From assembly GCA_036745875.1 (NCBI GenBank), contig DAIOFH010000019.1, positions 1 through 42,561 of the forward strand: 42,561 nucleotides of DNA. Reading direction: 5' to 3'. The notes under the pieces were generated by a model, which had not been told where the DNA came from, ran no database searches, and saw only the letters and a program-made list of their open reading frames with translations. The DNA comes from DAIOFH01 sp036745875 (GTDB lineage: Bacteria > Planctomycetota > SZUA-567). Below are positions 24,152-32,074 of this stretch, piece after piece. Position numbers and translations under genes: made by a program. Each line of letters begins with the position of its first letter. Positions within the stretch are counted from its first letter, which is position 1.

Positions 24152-25162
24152 ATGGCTAAAAGTAAACCTGAATCCTCCAAAGCACCTTCCCTCGAGGCGG
24201 CATTGGAGCAGATAGAGAAACAATTCGGCGCAGGCGCGGTGATGCGGCTCGGCAATGCCGGCGCGCAAGGCATTCCAGCTATTCCCACCGGCTCGATCGG
24301 CCTCGATTTGGCGATCGGGGCGGGCGGCTATCCCAAGGGCAGGATCATCGAAATCTATGGTCCCGAATCCTCCGGCAAGACCACCCTCGCGCTCCATGCC
24401 ATAGCCAGCGCCCAGGCGCACGGCGGTACGGCGGCCATCATCGACGCGGAACACGCACTCGATCCCGGTTATGCGAAAAGGCTCGGCGTCGACCTGGACT
24501 CCCTCCTTGTTTCCCAGCCGGACTCGGGAGAGCAGGCCCTGGAGATCTGCGAACTCCTGGTAAAATCCAATTCCGTCGACATCGTCGTCGTCGACTCGGT
24601 GGCCGCGCTGACGCCCCGCGCGGAACTGGAAGGCTCCATGGGCGACAGCCATGTCGGCCTTCAGGCCCGGTTGATGAGCCAGGCGCTCAGGAAGCTTACA
24701 GCCGCCGTCAACAGGTCTTCGACCATCATTATCTTCATAAACCAGATACGTATGCAAATAGGCGTCAGCTTCGGCAACCCGGAAACAACCCCCGGCGGCA
24801 GGGCGCTGCGCTTCTATGCCTCGTTACGCCTCGATATCCGCCGCATAGAGACGCTCAAGGATGCGGACGGCGCGCGCGGCAACAAGGTCAGGGTCAAGGT
24901 GGTCAAAAACAAGGTCGCCCCTCCCTTCCGCCAGGCGGAGTTCGACATTATTTTCAATCGCGGCATTGCCAGGGAAGGTGAACTCATCGACCTTGGCGTC
25001 AAATACAACCATGTCGTCAAGTCGGGAGCATGGATGTCTTACGGCGACCTGCGCCTGGGACAAGGACGCGAAAAAGCCATGGAGTACCTGGCCGGCGACA
25101 AGGAAGTCGCAGCGAAACTTGAAGAAGCGATATTTGACAGCAGCACCACGGCGGATAATTGA
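24152..25162 (+). CDS. recA: Recombinase RecA
   Basis: This is a 336-aa RecA, the cytosolic ATPase that forms filaments on single-stranded DNA for homologous recombination. Walker A is GPESSGKT (residues 70-77), IIDAEHALD carries the catalytic Glu, VVVDSVAAL is Walker B, and loop 2 contains GNPETTPGGRALRFYAS. The usual loop is ETTTGGNALKFYAS, so Pro and Arg replace Thr and Asn here; I recall similar variants in PVC bacteria. The protein is slightly short at its acidic C-terminus. The 28-nt gap after fapA contains no promoter or SOS box that I recognise, so transcription may come from the ntrBC-fapA unit or from inside fapA. Confidence 0.97.
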   Translation: MAKSKPESSKAPSLEAALEQIEKQFGAGAVMRLGNAGAQGIPAIPTGSIGLDLAIGAGGYPKGRIIEIYGPESSGKTTLALHAIASAQAHGGTAAIIDAEHALDPGYAKRLGVDLDSLLVSQPDSGEQALEICELLVKSNSVDIVVVDSVAALTPRAELEGSMGDSHVGLQARLMSQALRKLTAAVNRSSTIIIFINQIRMQIGVSFGNPETTPGGRALRFYASLRLDIRRIETLKDADGARGNKVRVKVVKNKVAPPFRQAEFDIIFNRGIAREGELIDLGVKYNHVVKSGAWMSYGDLRLGQGREKAMEYLAGDKEVAAKLEEAIFDSSTTADN

Positions 25163-25197
25163 CAAACCAATAATGGATAATGAAGGAATATCCTTTT

Positions 25198-26568
25198 ATG
25201 CATCGTTCTCTACTCTTATGCTCGTTCGTATGCCTTTTGTTTTTATCCACAGCTCGTGCAGGGACAACCCCGGAATATTCGATCGGCGATTTCCGCCAGG
25301 TGATCGCCAAGGCGAAGGAAGCGGTGTTTCCCGCCGTCGTCTTCCTGATGCCGATTGCGGAGCGCTTCGACGGCGGAAAACGCGAGCGTACCCAGGTCGC
25401 CGGTTCCGGCGTCATCATCTCCCCCGAAGGCGAGGTCGTCACCAACTGGCATGTCGTCGACAAGGCGGTGGAAATCCGCTGCCTCCTGTCGGACGGGACA
25501 TCGGTCCGTGCCGCCATCGTCGGCTCGGACAAGGATACCGATCTCGCACTCCTGCGGCTCGACAACCCGAACGGCCGTTCCTATCCCTACGCCACTGTCG
25601 GCGACAGCGCCCGACTGGTGGAAGGTGAATTCGTCATCGCCATGGGCGCGCCATGGGGGCTTTCCCGGTCCGTGTCCATGGGCATACTCTCCTGCGTCAA
25701 TCGCTTCCTGTCCGATCAGGGCGGTGGCTACAATCTCTGGCTCCAGACTGACGCCTCGATCAACCCCGGCAATTCCGGCGGGCCTCTGGTGGACACCGAC
25801 GGCAATGTCATCGGCATCAACTCTCTTGCCACCATGATCGGCGGCAACCTTGCTTTCGCCGTTCCCTCCGACATGGTGAAACGAATCGTCCCTAGCCTGC
25901 GGGCCGACGGGCGGGTCATCCGCGCCTGGACGGGCATCCACCTTCAGCCCCTGCGGGATTTCGAGAAAAACATTTTCTACGACGGGGACGAAGGCGTCCT
26001 CATCGCAGGCGTAGATCCGGGATCGCCGGCGTATGAAGCAGGCGTCGGCGCGGGCGATTTTCTCCTCGGCGTTAATGGGCGGGAAATAAAAGGCATAAAC
26101 CACGAGGACATTCCGCCAATCAACCAGCTTCTAGCCGATCTCAAGATCGATTCGCCGTCCGAATTCGTCTTCCGGCCCGCCGGGGGAAATGCCACGCAGG
26201 TCGTGTCCATCACGCCCGCCGAAAAAGGCAAGGTCGAAGGCGTGGACTACGACTGCCGCCGCTGGAACATGACCATAAAAACCATCAACGAATTTTCCAC
26301 TCCCATGCTGCATTTCTTCCGCAAGGGCGGCGTCTATATACAGGCGGTCAAGGCCCCCGGCAACGCTTTCGCCGCCGGTCTCGAATCCGGCGACATCATC
26401 CTCGAACTGGACGGCGTCCCGGTCACGGATCTCGAAAGTTGCAGCAGAATTTACGAACAGATCATTGCCGATACCTACCGGGAAAAAAAGGTTGTCTTCA
26501 CGGTACTGCGCGCCGGACTGAAACACTATCTGGTGCTGGATTATTCGGCGCGTTACGGACGGGACTGA
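25198..26568 (+). CDS. HtrA/DegP-like serine protease with two PDZ domains
   Basis: This roughly 456-aa exported protease starts with a signal peptide (hydrophobic core, cleavage near TARA-GT). The trypsin-fold triad is His85 (TNWHVVD), Asp115 (DTDLALLRL) and Ser193 (NPGNSGGPL). Two PDZ domains follow, one at about 265-335 (GVDPGSPAYEAGV) and one at about 380-450 (AVKAPGNAFAAGLESGDIILEL). The architecture is that of periplasmic quality-control proteases. The ATG at 25198 is preferred because GAAGGAA is 9-10 nt upstream; an ATG at 25180 has no ribosome site and would spoil the signal peptide. It is 35 nt after recA and 5 nt before the next gene. Confidence 0.92.
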   Translation: MHRSLLLCSFVCLLFLSTARAGTTPEYSIGDFRQVIAKAKEAVFPAVVFLMPIAERFDGGKRERTQVAGSGVIISPEGEVVTNWHVVDKAVEIRCLLSDGTSVRAAIVGSDKDTDLALLRLDNPNGRSYPYATVGDSARLVEGEFVIAMGAPWGLSRSVSMGILSCVNRFLSDQGGGYNLWLQTDASINPGNSGGPLVDTDGNVIGINSLATMIGGNLAFAVPSDMVKRIVPSLRADGRVIRAWTGIHLQPLRDFEKNIFYDGDEGVLIAGVDPGSPAYEAGVGAGDFLLGVNGREIKGINHEDIPPINQLLADLKIDSPSEFVFRPAGGNATQVVSITPAEKGKVEGVDYDCRRWNMTIKTINEFSTPMLHFFRKGGVYIQAVKAPGNAFAAGLESGDIILELDGVPVTDLESCSRIYEQIIADTYREKKVVFTVLRAGLKHYLVLDYSARYGRD

Positions 26569-26573
26569 CATCT

Positions 26574-27170
26574 ATGCCTTCACAACAATCCTCGCGCATT
26601 CCGCTCGTCAACCTGCATCAGCACGAGGACGAGCCGGAGATACCCGTTGCTTCCGCCCTCCCCGCGTCAACAGACGAGGATGTGGACGGTGTCCAGGAAT
26701 CACAGGGCCAGGTGGGCACTTTGCGGCGAGAGGGAGACAAACTTATTTACGAGGTCAATGGACGGGAGCCGATGCCGGCGCGGGTGGCCTGGACCCTCCC
26801 GCTGTCGGAACGGCCGGGCCCTGTATCCATACTGGTCGCGGGGAAAAAGAAGGAACTAGCCTATTTGGACAGCCTTGACCGCCTTGACCCCGAATCGCGG
26901 AAAATCGCCAAGGAGGAGCTGGACATCGCAGTCATTCTGCCGCGCATCACGGAAATACATCTGGTATGGCCCCGGTTCGGGAATTACTATTGGGATACCG
27001 AGACGACGAAGGGCCACAGGAAATTTCTCCTGGTCTCACCGGAGAATAACAGCCAATACATCGGCGCTGATGCGGTCATCGTCAAGGATGTTTCCGGCAA
27101 CTGCTATGAGATCAATCCCATCTCCGGACTGGATAAAAAGTCATTGAAAGAATTGGACAAGGTTTTGTAA
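26574..27170 (+). CDS. DUF1854 family protein
   Basis: This 198-aa soluble protein has a low-complexity acidic N-terminus (residues 1-45), then a conserved-looking domain with VAWTLPLSERPGP, an ITEIHLVWPRFGNYYWD motif and GHRKFLL. Its end (VKDVSGNCYEINPISGLD) resembles the DUF1854 family as I remember it. DUF1854 proteins are often found near cyanophycin-metabolism genes, but none are present here, so the function stays unknown. Its ribosome site is weak, and it begins 5 nt after the HtrA stop, so translation is probably coupled. Its stop (27168-27170) directly abuts the stop of the convergent PotC gene. Confidence 0.6.
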   Translation: MPSQQSSRIPLVNLHQHEDEPEIPVASALPASTDEDVDGVQESQGQVGTLRREGDKLIYEVNGREPMPARVAWTLPLSERPGPVSILVAGKKKELAYLDSLDRLDPESRKIAKEELDIAVILPRITEIHLVWPRFGNYYWDTETTKGHRKFLLVSPENNSQYIGADAVIVKDVSGNCYEINPISGLDKKSLKELDKVL

Positions 27171-27971
27171 TCACCCCATTTTTTTCGCGACACTTCCGGA
27201 ACCATCGCCCCTTCTCGCCAACAGGCGGCTCACCAGGGCGACGATAAAGGTCACTGCCAGAAGTATGGCCGAGAGGGCGTTGATCTTGGTTGGGGAACCA
27301 TGCTTGATCGAACTGTAGATATAGATCGGCAACGTTTTCGAACCCGCGCCGGAGACGAAGAACGTAACGACAAAATCGTCGAGGGACAAGGTGAACGCAA
27401 GCAGCCCCCCTGCAAGAATTCCCGGCGCGATCAGTGGAAGCAGGACTTTCTGCATGGCTTTCCAGCTCGGCGCTCCGAGGTCCCTCGCGGCGTCAATAAG
27501 GGTAAAATCGAAATCCTGCAGCCTGCCAAGCACCGTCATCGCCACATAGCTCATGGAAAAGGTAACGTGCCCGATGAAGATCGTGGTCATACCGAGATTC
27601 CAGTTGATCGCGACGAAGAAAAGAAGCAGGCTGATGCCCATCAGGATTTCCGGCGCGACCAGTGGAGAATACATAAGGATGTTGTGGAAAAATTGCAATT
27701 TCGATTTGTAGCGATGTAAGGCGAACGCCGCCGCCGTGCCGATGACCATGCAAGTCAATGTTGAGAAAAAGGCGATAATCAGCGTGTTTTCCAGACACAC
27801 CCAAATCTCAGAGTCGCGGAAAAGCTGTTCATAGTATTTCCAAGTAAAGCCGCGCCATGCACCGCCGAAACGGCTGTTGTTGAACGAACCCACCACCATC
27901 ACCACCAAAGGCAGATAGAAAAACAGCAGGCACGCGCACAGGGTAAGGAACGGTACGACGCTTCTTTTCAT
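27171..27971 (-). CDS. potC: Polyamine-type ABC transporter permease (PotC-like)
   Basis: This is a 266-aa inner-membrane permease with about six membrane segments. The ABC-permease EAA loop, which contacts the ATPase, is seen as DAARDLGAPSWKAMQKVLLP (about residues 158-177). Sequence style and gene order match PotC of spermidine/putrescine importers. The start codon overlaps the potB stop (ATGA). It is the last gene of the unit. The stop abuts the convergent DUF1854 gene with no intergenic base and no visible terminator. Confidence 0.88.
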   Translation of the reverse strand: MKRSVVPFLTLCACLLFFYLPLVVMVVGSFNNSRFGGAWRGFTWKYYEQLFRDSEIWVCLENTLIIAFFSTLTCMVIGTAAAFALHRYKSKLQFFHNILMYSPLVAPEILMGISLLLFFVAINWNLGMTTIFIGHVTFSMSYVAMTVLGRLQDFDFTLIDAARDLGAPSWKAMQKVLLPLIAPGILAGGLLAFTLSLDDFVVTFFVSGAGSKTLPIYIYSSIKHGSPTKINALSAILLAVTFIVALVSRLLARRGDGSGSVAKKMG

Positions 27972-28879
27972 CGGCTTTTCCCTCCGGTGAGATCTGGACT
28001 GGGCGATATGGATTCGCCGCGCCGCCTATAGGCGAGGAAAAAGACCACCAGAAGCAATATCACCGTCAGCGTCAGGATAGCGGACAAGGCGCTGGCCCTG
28101 GGCAGATTGCGTTCTGTATAGACGTATTGGGCGATTTTATTGCCGATCATTTCGCTGGAAGTGCCGCCGACAAGATCGGGGATGACATAAGAACCGAGGC
28201 TTGGCACCAGGACCATGATGCCGGCAATGGACAGTCCGCGACTGATGCCGGGCAGAAAAACCTTCATAAAAGCGGTAAACGAACTGGCGCCCAGGTCCCT
28301 TGCCGCTTCCAGCAGGTTGAAATCAAACTTTTCCGCCGACGCATAGACGGGCAGAATGGCAAAGGGAAGATAGGTATACACCAGCACCAGAAGTATCGCT
28401 CCCGAAGTATATAATAGGGGTTGATCCTGGTCCAGGACGCCAATATAGACAAGGCTTTTCCGGAGTGGGCCGTTTGTGTGGAGAAGGGACTTCCAGGCGA
28501 AGACGCGGATAAGGAAATTGGTCCAGAACGGCACCACCACAAGAAGCATGATCCACTGCCGCCAGCGCCGGTTGATCCGCGCCAGATAGTAGCCCACCGG
28601 CACAGCCACGACAAGGCAGATGAAGGTGGCGACAGCCGACAGCCAGATGGTGCGCCAAATGATGGCGGGGTAGTTCGGGCTGAACATGCGGCGGAGCGTG
28701 TCCATGGTCCAGCCGTCGCCAATGCCACCATACGGGTCGGCGGGACGGAAGGCGATGGCGAAAACGGTTATTGTCGGGACCAGGAAGAAAACGATCAGCC
28801 AGCCGAGGGACGGCAGGGTGCTGACAAATTCCCCCAACCTCCCGCCTCCCCGGGTAGGCAGGGTTTTCGGCTGCTTCAT
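27968..28879 (-). CDS. potB: Polyamine-type ABC transporter permease (PotB-like)
   Basis: This is a 303-aa inner-membrane permease with about six hydrophobic segments. It has the EAA loop EAARDLGASSFTAFMKVFLP (about residues 193-212) and the PotB-like stretch PFWTNFLIRVFAWKSLL (about 117-133). It overlaps potA upstream and potC downstream by 4 nt each (ATGA), which indicates translational coupling and fixed stoichiometry. The permease pair alone does not distinguish putrescine from spermidine or other small cationic or organic solutes. Confidence 0.88.
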   Translation of the reverse strand: MKQPKTLPTRGGGRLGEFVSTLPSLGWLIVFFLVPTITVFAIAFRPADPYGGIGDGWTMDTLRRMFSPNYPAIIWRTIWLSAVATFICLVVAVPVGYYLARINRRWRQWIMLLVVVPFWTNFLIRVFAWKSLLHTNGPLRKSLVYIGVLDQDQPLLYTSGAILLVLVYTYLPFAILPVYASAEKFDFNLLEAARDLGASSFTAFMKVFLPGISRGLSIAGIMVLVPSLGSYVIPDLVGGTSSEMIGNKIAQYVYTERNLPRASALSAILTLTVILLLVVFFLAYRRRGESISPSPDLTGGKSR

Positions 28880-30078
28880 GCCGGTTCCTCCGCCGCCGGT
28901 TCATCGGACTCCGTCAAGTCGACTGGAACCTCCTCCACTTCCTCATCGATATCGGGGAGGGACAAAAGCGCTTCGTCCGCTTCGGAGTAGCGCTCGAGCA
29001 TGTAGCCGTCGTCGGAGTACCACTCGAGCCAGACTTCGTCGTTCCATTTGATCGGCTTCTCGTCAAGGAGGAAGCGGCGGTGCAAGCGGTTGACGGCCAG
29101 ACGGTATTCGCCGACGCGCACCCAGTATTTTGTGGCCGAGCCAAGGTAGATGACTTCCTCAACTATACCTTTGACGATGTTTCGAGCAGGGTCGGGCTGC
29201 GGTTCGTCCGTGAGGATCAGCAATTTTTCCGGCCGCAGGCTGAGGTGGACAGGATAGCCGACCCGCATTTGCTTGTCGTTAAAGACCCGTACATCGCCAA
29301 GGCCATCAATGTGGACGAGGGAATACTCGCCGTCTATCCTCTTGACCACACCGTCGAAGAAGTTGGTGTCGCCGATGAAGGCGGCGACAAAGGAGGAGCG
29401 CGGCGCTTCATAAATTTCCGCAGGGGAGCCGATCTGTTCAACCTTCCCCTTGTTCATGACGGCGATGGTGTCAGAGATGGACATTGCCTCTTCCTGATCG
29501 TGGGTGACGTAGAGGAAGGTAATGCCGACCTCGTCATGCAGGCTGTCGAGTTGGACCAGCATGCGCTGGCGGAGTTTTAAGTCGAGTGCAGCCAAGGGCT
29601 CGTCCAGGAGCAGCACCTGCGGGCGGTTGACGAGCGCCCTCGCAATGGCGATACGCTGTTTTTGCCCGCCCGACAGTTCGCCGACGCGTTTTCCCGCGTG
29701 CTCGGTCATGTCGGTGAGGTCAAGCATGCGCTCGACTTCGCTGGCTACTTCCTTGTGCGGGCGTTTGGCGATCCTGAGGCCGAAGGCGATATTGTCGAAT
29801 ACGTTCAGGTGCGGGAACAGGGCATAATTCTGAAATACGGTGTTCACCTTGCGCTTTTCGGGTGGAAGATCAGTGATATCCACGCCGTTCAAAATCACGC
29901 GCCCCGATTGGGGCCGCTGAAAGCCGGCGCAGATTCGCAACAATGTCGTCTTGCCGCAGCCGGAGGGTCCGAGGAGCGAAAACACCTCGCCCTGCTTGAC
30001 GGAAAGGGTCACGCCGTCAACGGCGCGGACAGAACCGAAATGCTGGTGTATGTCCTGAAATTCCAGAAAACTGCTCAT
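28876..30078 (-). CDS. potA: Polyamine-type ABC transporter ATP-binding protein (PotA-like)
   Basis: This is a roughly 400-aa import ATPase. It has Walker A GPSGCGKT, a Q-loop in VFQNYALFPH, the signature LSGGQKQR, Walker B LLLDEPLAALD and switch His in THDQEEA. A C-terminal TOBE-type regulatory region follows (about 240-350), and the tail is unusually acidic (EEVEEVPVDLTESDEP). I start it at ATG 30078, with GGAG ten nt upstream; ATGs at 30084 and 30087 are alternatives. The longer frame to 30138 would begin inside a transcription terminator and adds residues unlike the family. No PotD-type binding protein is in the window. Confidence 0.9.
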   Translation of the reverse strand: MSSFLEFQDIHQHFGSVRAVDGVTLSVKQGEVFSLLGPSGCGKTTLLRICAGFQRPQSGRVILNGVDITDLPPEKRKVNTVFQNYALFPHLNVFDNIAFGLRIAKRPHKEVASEVERMLDLTDMTEHAGKRVGELSGGQKQRIAIARALVNRPQVLLLDEPLAALDLKLRQRMLVQLDSLHDEVGITFLYVTHDQEEAMSISDTIAVMNKGKVEQIGSPAEIYEAPRSSFVAAFIGDTNFFDGVVKRIDGEYSLVHIDGLGDVRVFNDKQMRVGYPVHLSLRPEKLLILTDEPQPDPARNIVKGIVEEVIYLGSATKYWVRVGEYRLAVNRLHRRFLLDEKPIKWNDEVWLEWYSDDGYMLERYSEADEALLSLPDIDEEVEEVPVDLTESDEPAAEEPA

Positions 30079-30100
30079 TCTCATCATGCTCCACGGAAGC

Positions 30101-30134
30101 AAAAAAACCGGAAAGAGCCACCTGTTCTTTCCGG
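30101..30134 (-). terminator. Intrinsic terminator/attenuator between dctM and potA
   Basis: Read on the minus strand, CCGGAAAGA and TCTTTCCGG form a 9-bp stem around a 9-nt loop (30108-30134), followed by T7. It lies 46 nt after the DctM stop and ends only about 20 nt before the proposed potA start, leaving no room for a separate downstream promoter. It may therefore act as a partial terminator or attenuator for potABC. Confidence 0.8.
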
Positions 30135-30180
30135 CCAAAAAAATACTGTAAACAAGTCGAACCCGACAGGCAAGAAAATT

Positions 30181-31476
30181 TCACTTTTCCCACCCGAATA
30201 ATGCCGGAAACATCTGTGAAATATACGGAACGCGCACAACCAATGCCAAAACAACAAGGAAAAAAAGAAGATACGGCACCACCGCACCAAATGACCGCGA
30301 GACGGGTACCTCCGCGATAGCGCTGGCTTTTTCCAGGTTCTTGCACTCGGGCGGTGTGGACAGGCTGATTGCCAGGCAGATAGTCATAACCACACCGAGG
30401 TGAACCGGCGTCAGGGGGGTGAAGATGGTCAGCGGAATAAACAACGGCGCAAGGATGACGACAAGGCTGGCGACATCGAAGAAGAAGCCGCCCAGCAAGG
30501 TCAGGACGCAAACCACGACGAGCAGCGCGGTGACATTTCCCGCACCGCCGACGCAATCATTCAAAAAGAGGCAAAAGCGTTCCGGTGCATCGTGAAGTGC
30601 GGGGATATTGTAAAACATGCTGGCGGCGGCCGCCACGGCGAGGGCGGCGGACGCGGTGACGGCGGAACGCCTCACCGCCTGCCACAGGCGGGGAAGCGAG
30701 AGGGTCCTGTACGCAAACCGCCCGATCAAGGCTGCGTAAACGGCAGAAAAGGCGGCGGCTTCCGGCGCGATCAGAAAGCCGGTGAACAGCGCGGCCAAGA
30801 CAAGAAGCGGAAGCGATATCGCCCATTTGGCTTCATAGACTTGCGCCCAGGTCAGGCAGTTGCCGTTCGCTCCACCCGCATTTTTTCCTGTCGGCGCTCC
30901 GCGCCGGTAAAGACAAAGAATGGTTGCCAGGCCCATTATGAGGCCGGGGATAAAGCTGGCGGTGAAGAGATGGTTCGTATGGATGCCGGCCATGGCGGCA
31001 AACAGGGTCAAGGGCATGCTGGCGGGTATCACCAACGCGAGCCCGGCGGTGGCGGAGGCGAGGCTTGCCGCGTCTTCCCGCCGCCACCCCGTCCTGAGCA
31101 CCGCGGGGATAAAGGCAAGGCCGACCACCGTTGCGGCAGCCGGGCCGACGCCGGACAGACAGGCGAAAAATATGGCCGCCACGGCCATGCCGAGGGCGGG
31201 CCGTGATGGGCCGGCCAACAGCCCGGCGATTGCGACCAGCCGCCGCGCCACTCCGGAAGCCACGGCCATTTCTCCCGCAAGCACAAAGAGGGGTATGGAT
31301 ATCAATGAAGGCGAATTAAGGAAACCGGCAAGGCTATATGTAAACAGCGAGCTCTCTTCCCATACGTTCTGTTGGAAAATCATCGACACGACCGTCACCA
31401 TTCCCAGGGACGCCATCACCGGCACGGTCAATGCCGCCAGAATCACAAAAAGAAGAAACGCGGTGAGTGCCGTCAC
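30181..31476 (-). CDS. dctM: TRAP transporter large permease subunit (DctM-like)
   Basis: This is a roughly 431-aa inner-membrane protein with 11-12 hydrophobic segments and DctM-like stretches, including SIPLFVLAGEMAVASGVARR, ACLSGVGPAAATVVG and a repeated half with PLTPVHLGVVMTICLAI. TRAP large subunits import carboxylates or related acids by sodium coupling, with a small DctQ subunit and a periplasmic DctP. I choose GTG 31476, which overlaps the DctQ stop (GTGA) and has GGGAGGGG about six nt upstream; a GTG at 31512 would add 12 residues but lacks a ribosome site. No DctP gene is present in the window, so the substrate is unknown. Confidence 0.87.
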   Translation of the reverse strand: MTALTAFLLFVILAALTVPVMASLGMVTVVSMIFQQNVWEESSLFTYSLAGFLNSPSLISIPLFVLAGEMAVASGVARRLVAIAGLLAGPSRPALGMAVAAIFFACLSGVGPAAATVVGLAFIPAVLRTGWRREDAASLASATAGLALVIPASMPLTLFAAMAGIHTNHLFTASFIPGLIMGLATILCLYRRGAPTGKNAGGANGNCLTWAQVYEAKWAISLPLLVLAALFTGFLIAPEAAAFSAVYAALIGRFAYRTLSLPRLWQAVRRSAVTASAALAVAAAASMFYNIPALHDAPERFCLFLNDCVGGAGNVTALLVVVCVLTLLGGFFFDVASLVVILAPLFIPLTIFTPLTPVHLGVVMTICLAISLSTPPECKNLEKASAIAEVPVSRSFGAVVPYLLFFLVVLALVVRVPYISQMFPALFGWEK

Positions 31477-31946
31477 GCCCGCCCCTCCCTTTTTTTCCGA
31501 CGCAGCCTCCACAGCCGCTCCGCCAATCGGAAGATGGTCAATGCGAACCCAACGGGCGCGGACAAATAAACCAGCGGTTTAAGGCTGTAGAGAACGCCTT
31601 CCCGCAAGGACTGCAGGAAAAGAAGGCAACTGGCGACAAATGCGAGGAGAGCAAAAACAAGAAAGAGGATGCTTGCCATGAGGGAAAGGTATCCCTTGGC
31701 GCGCGGCGGCAATTTCCGTTCGAGAAAGACGGCCTTCAGATGAAGGGATTCGGCGGCGGCGCAGGGAATGCCGATAAAGACAAGCCAGGCCAGGCAGGTC
31801 GCGGCCGCACGGAGCGCCCAGGGGTCCGCGTCTGGGGCGAGGTGGCGCATCCCGGCGGCGACGAGCATAAGGATTGCCAAAATCGCCAGCAAAACCGAAA
31901 CGACGAGCGCCTCGAAATGATGATCAAGGAATTTGAAAAACTTCAT
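31473..31946 (-). CDS. dctQ: TRAP transporter small permease subunit (DctQ-like)
   Basis: This is a roughly 157-aa inner-membrane protein with four hydrophobic segments, the size and topology of DctQ. A CAAAESLHLKAVFLERKLPP segment (about residues 63-82) corresponds to the family's conserved cytoplasmic loop. It directly precedes and overlaps dctM. The ATG at 31946 is preferred. Its leader contains a run of nine G on the minus strand (31951-31959) right at ribosome-binding distance; an in-frame TTG at 31961 has less support. A short tail rich in Arg and Lys ends the protein. Confidence 0.78.
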   Translation of the reverse strand: MKFFKFLDHHFEALVVSVLLAILAILMLVAAGMRHLAPDADPWALRAAATCLAWLVFIGIPCAAAESLHLKAVFLERKLPPRAKGYLSLMASILFLVFALLAFVASCLLFLQSLREGVLYSLKPLVYLSAPVGFALTIFRLAERLWRLRRKKREGRA

Positions 31947-31975
31947 GAAGCCCCCCCCCAATCGCCCTCGGCGTA

Positions 31976-32003
31976 TTTAAATTCTACACTCTCCCTGGAT
32001 CAA
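31976..32003 (-). promoter_or_regulatory. Candidate promoter for the TRAP (and possibly pot) operon
   Basis: On the minus strand, TTGATC (31998-32003), 16 nt, TTTAAA (31976-31981). It lies between the terminator of the RND operon and the dctQ start. This is the only reasonable pair in the short spacer. Inference from consensus. Confidence 0.35.
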
Positions 32004-32008
32004 GCGCT

Positions 32009-32046
32009 AAAAAAAATCGCCATCCCGCACAGGCAGGATGACGATT
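32009..32046 (-). terminator. Intrinsic terminator of the MFP-RND operon
   Basis: On the minus strand an 11-bp stem with one mismatch (AATCGTCATCC with GGATGGCGATT, arms 32036-32046 and 32015-32025) encloses a 10-nt loop and is followed by T8. It lies 29 nt after the RND gene stop. Confidence 0.85.
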
Positions 32047-32074
32047 GAAAAACAAAACCGCGTCCGAATAGAAA

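Noticed and set aside
30079..30138. Upstream extension of potA to 30138
   Set aside because: The added codons lie inside an intrinsic terminator hairpin, and the extra N-terminus does not look like the ATPase family. The ATG at 30078 is better placed after GGAG.
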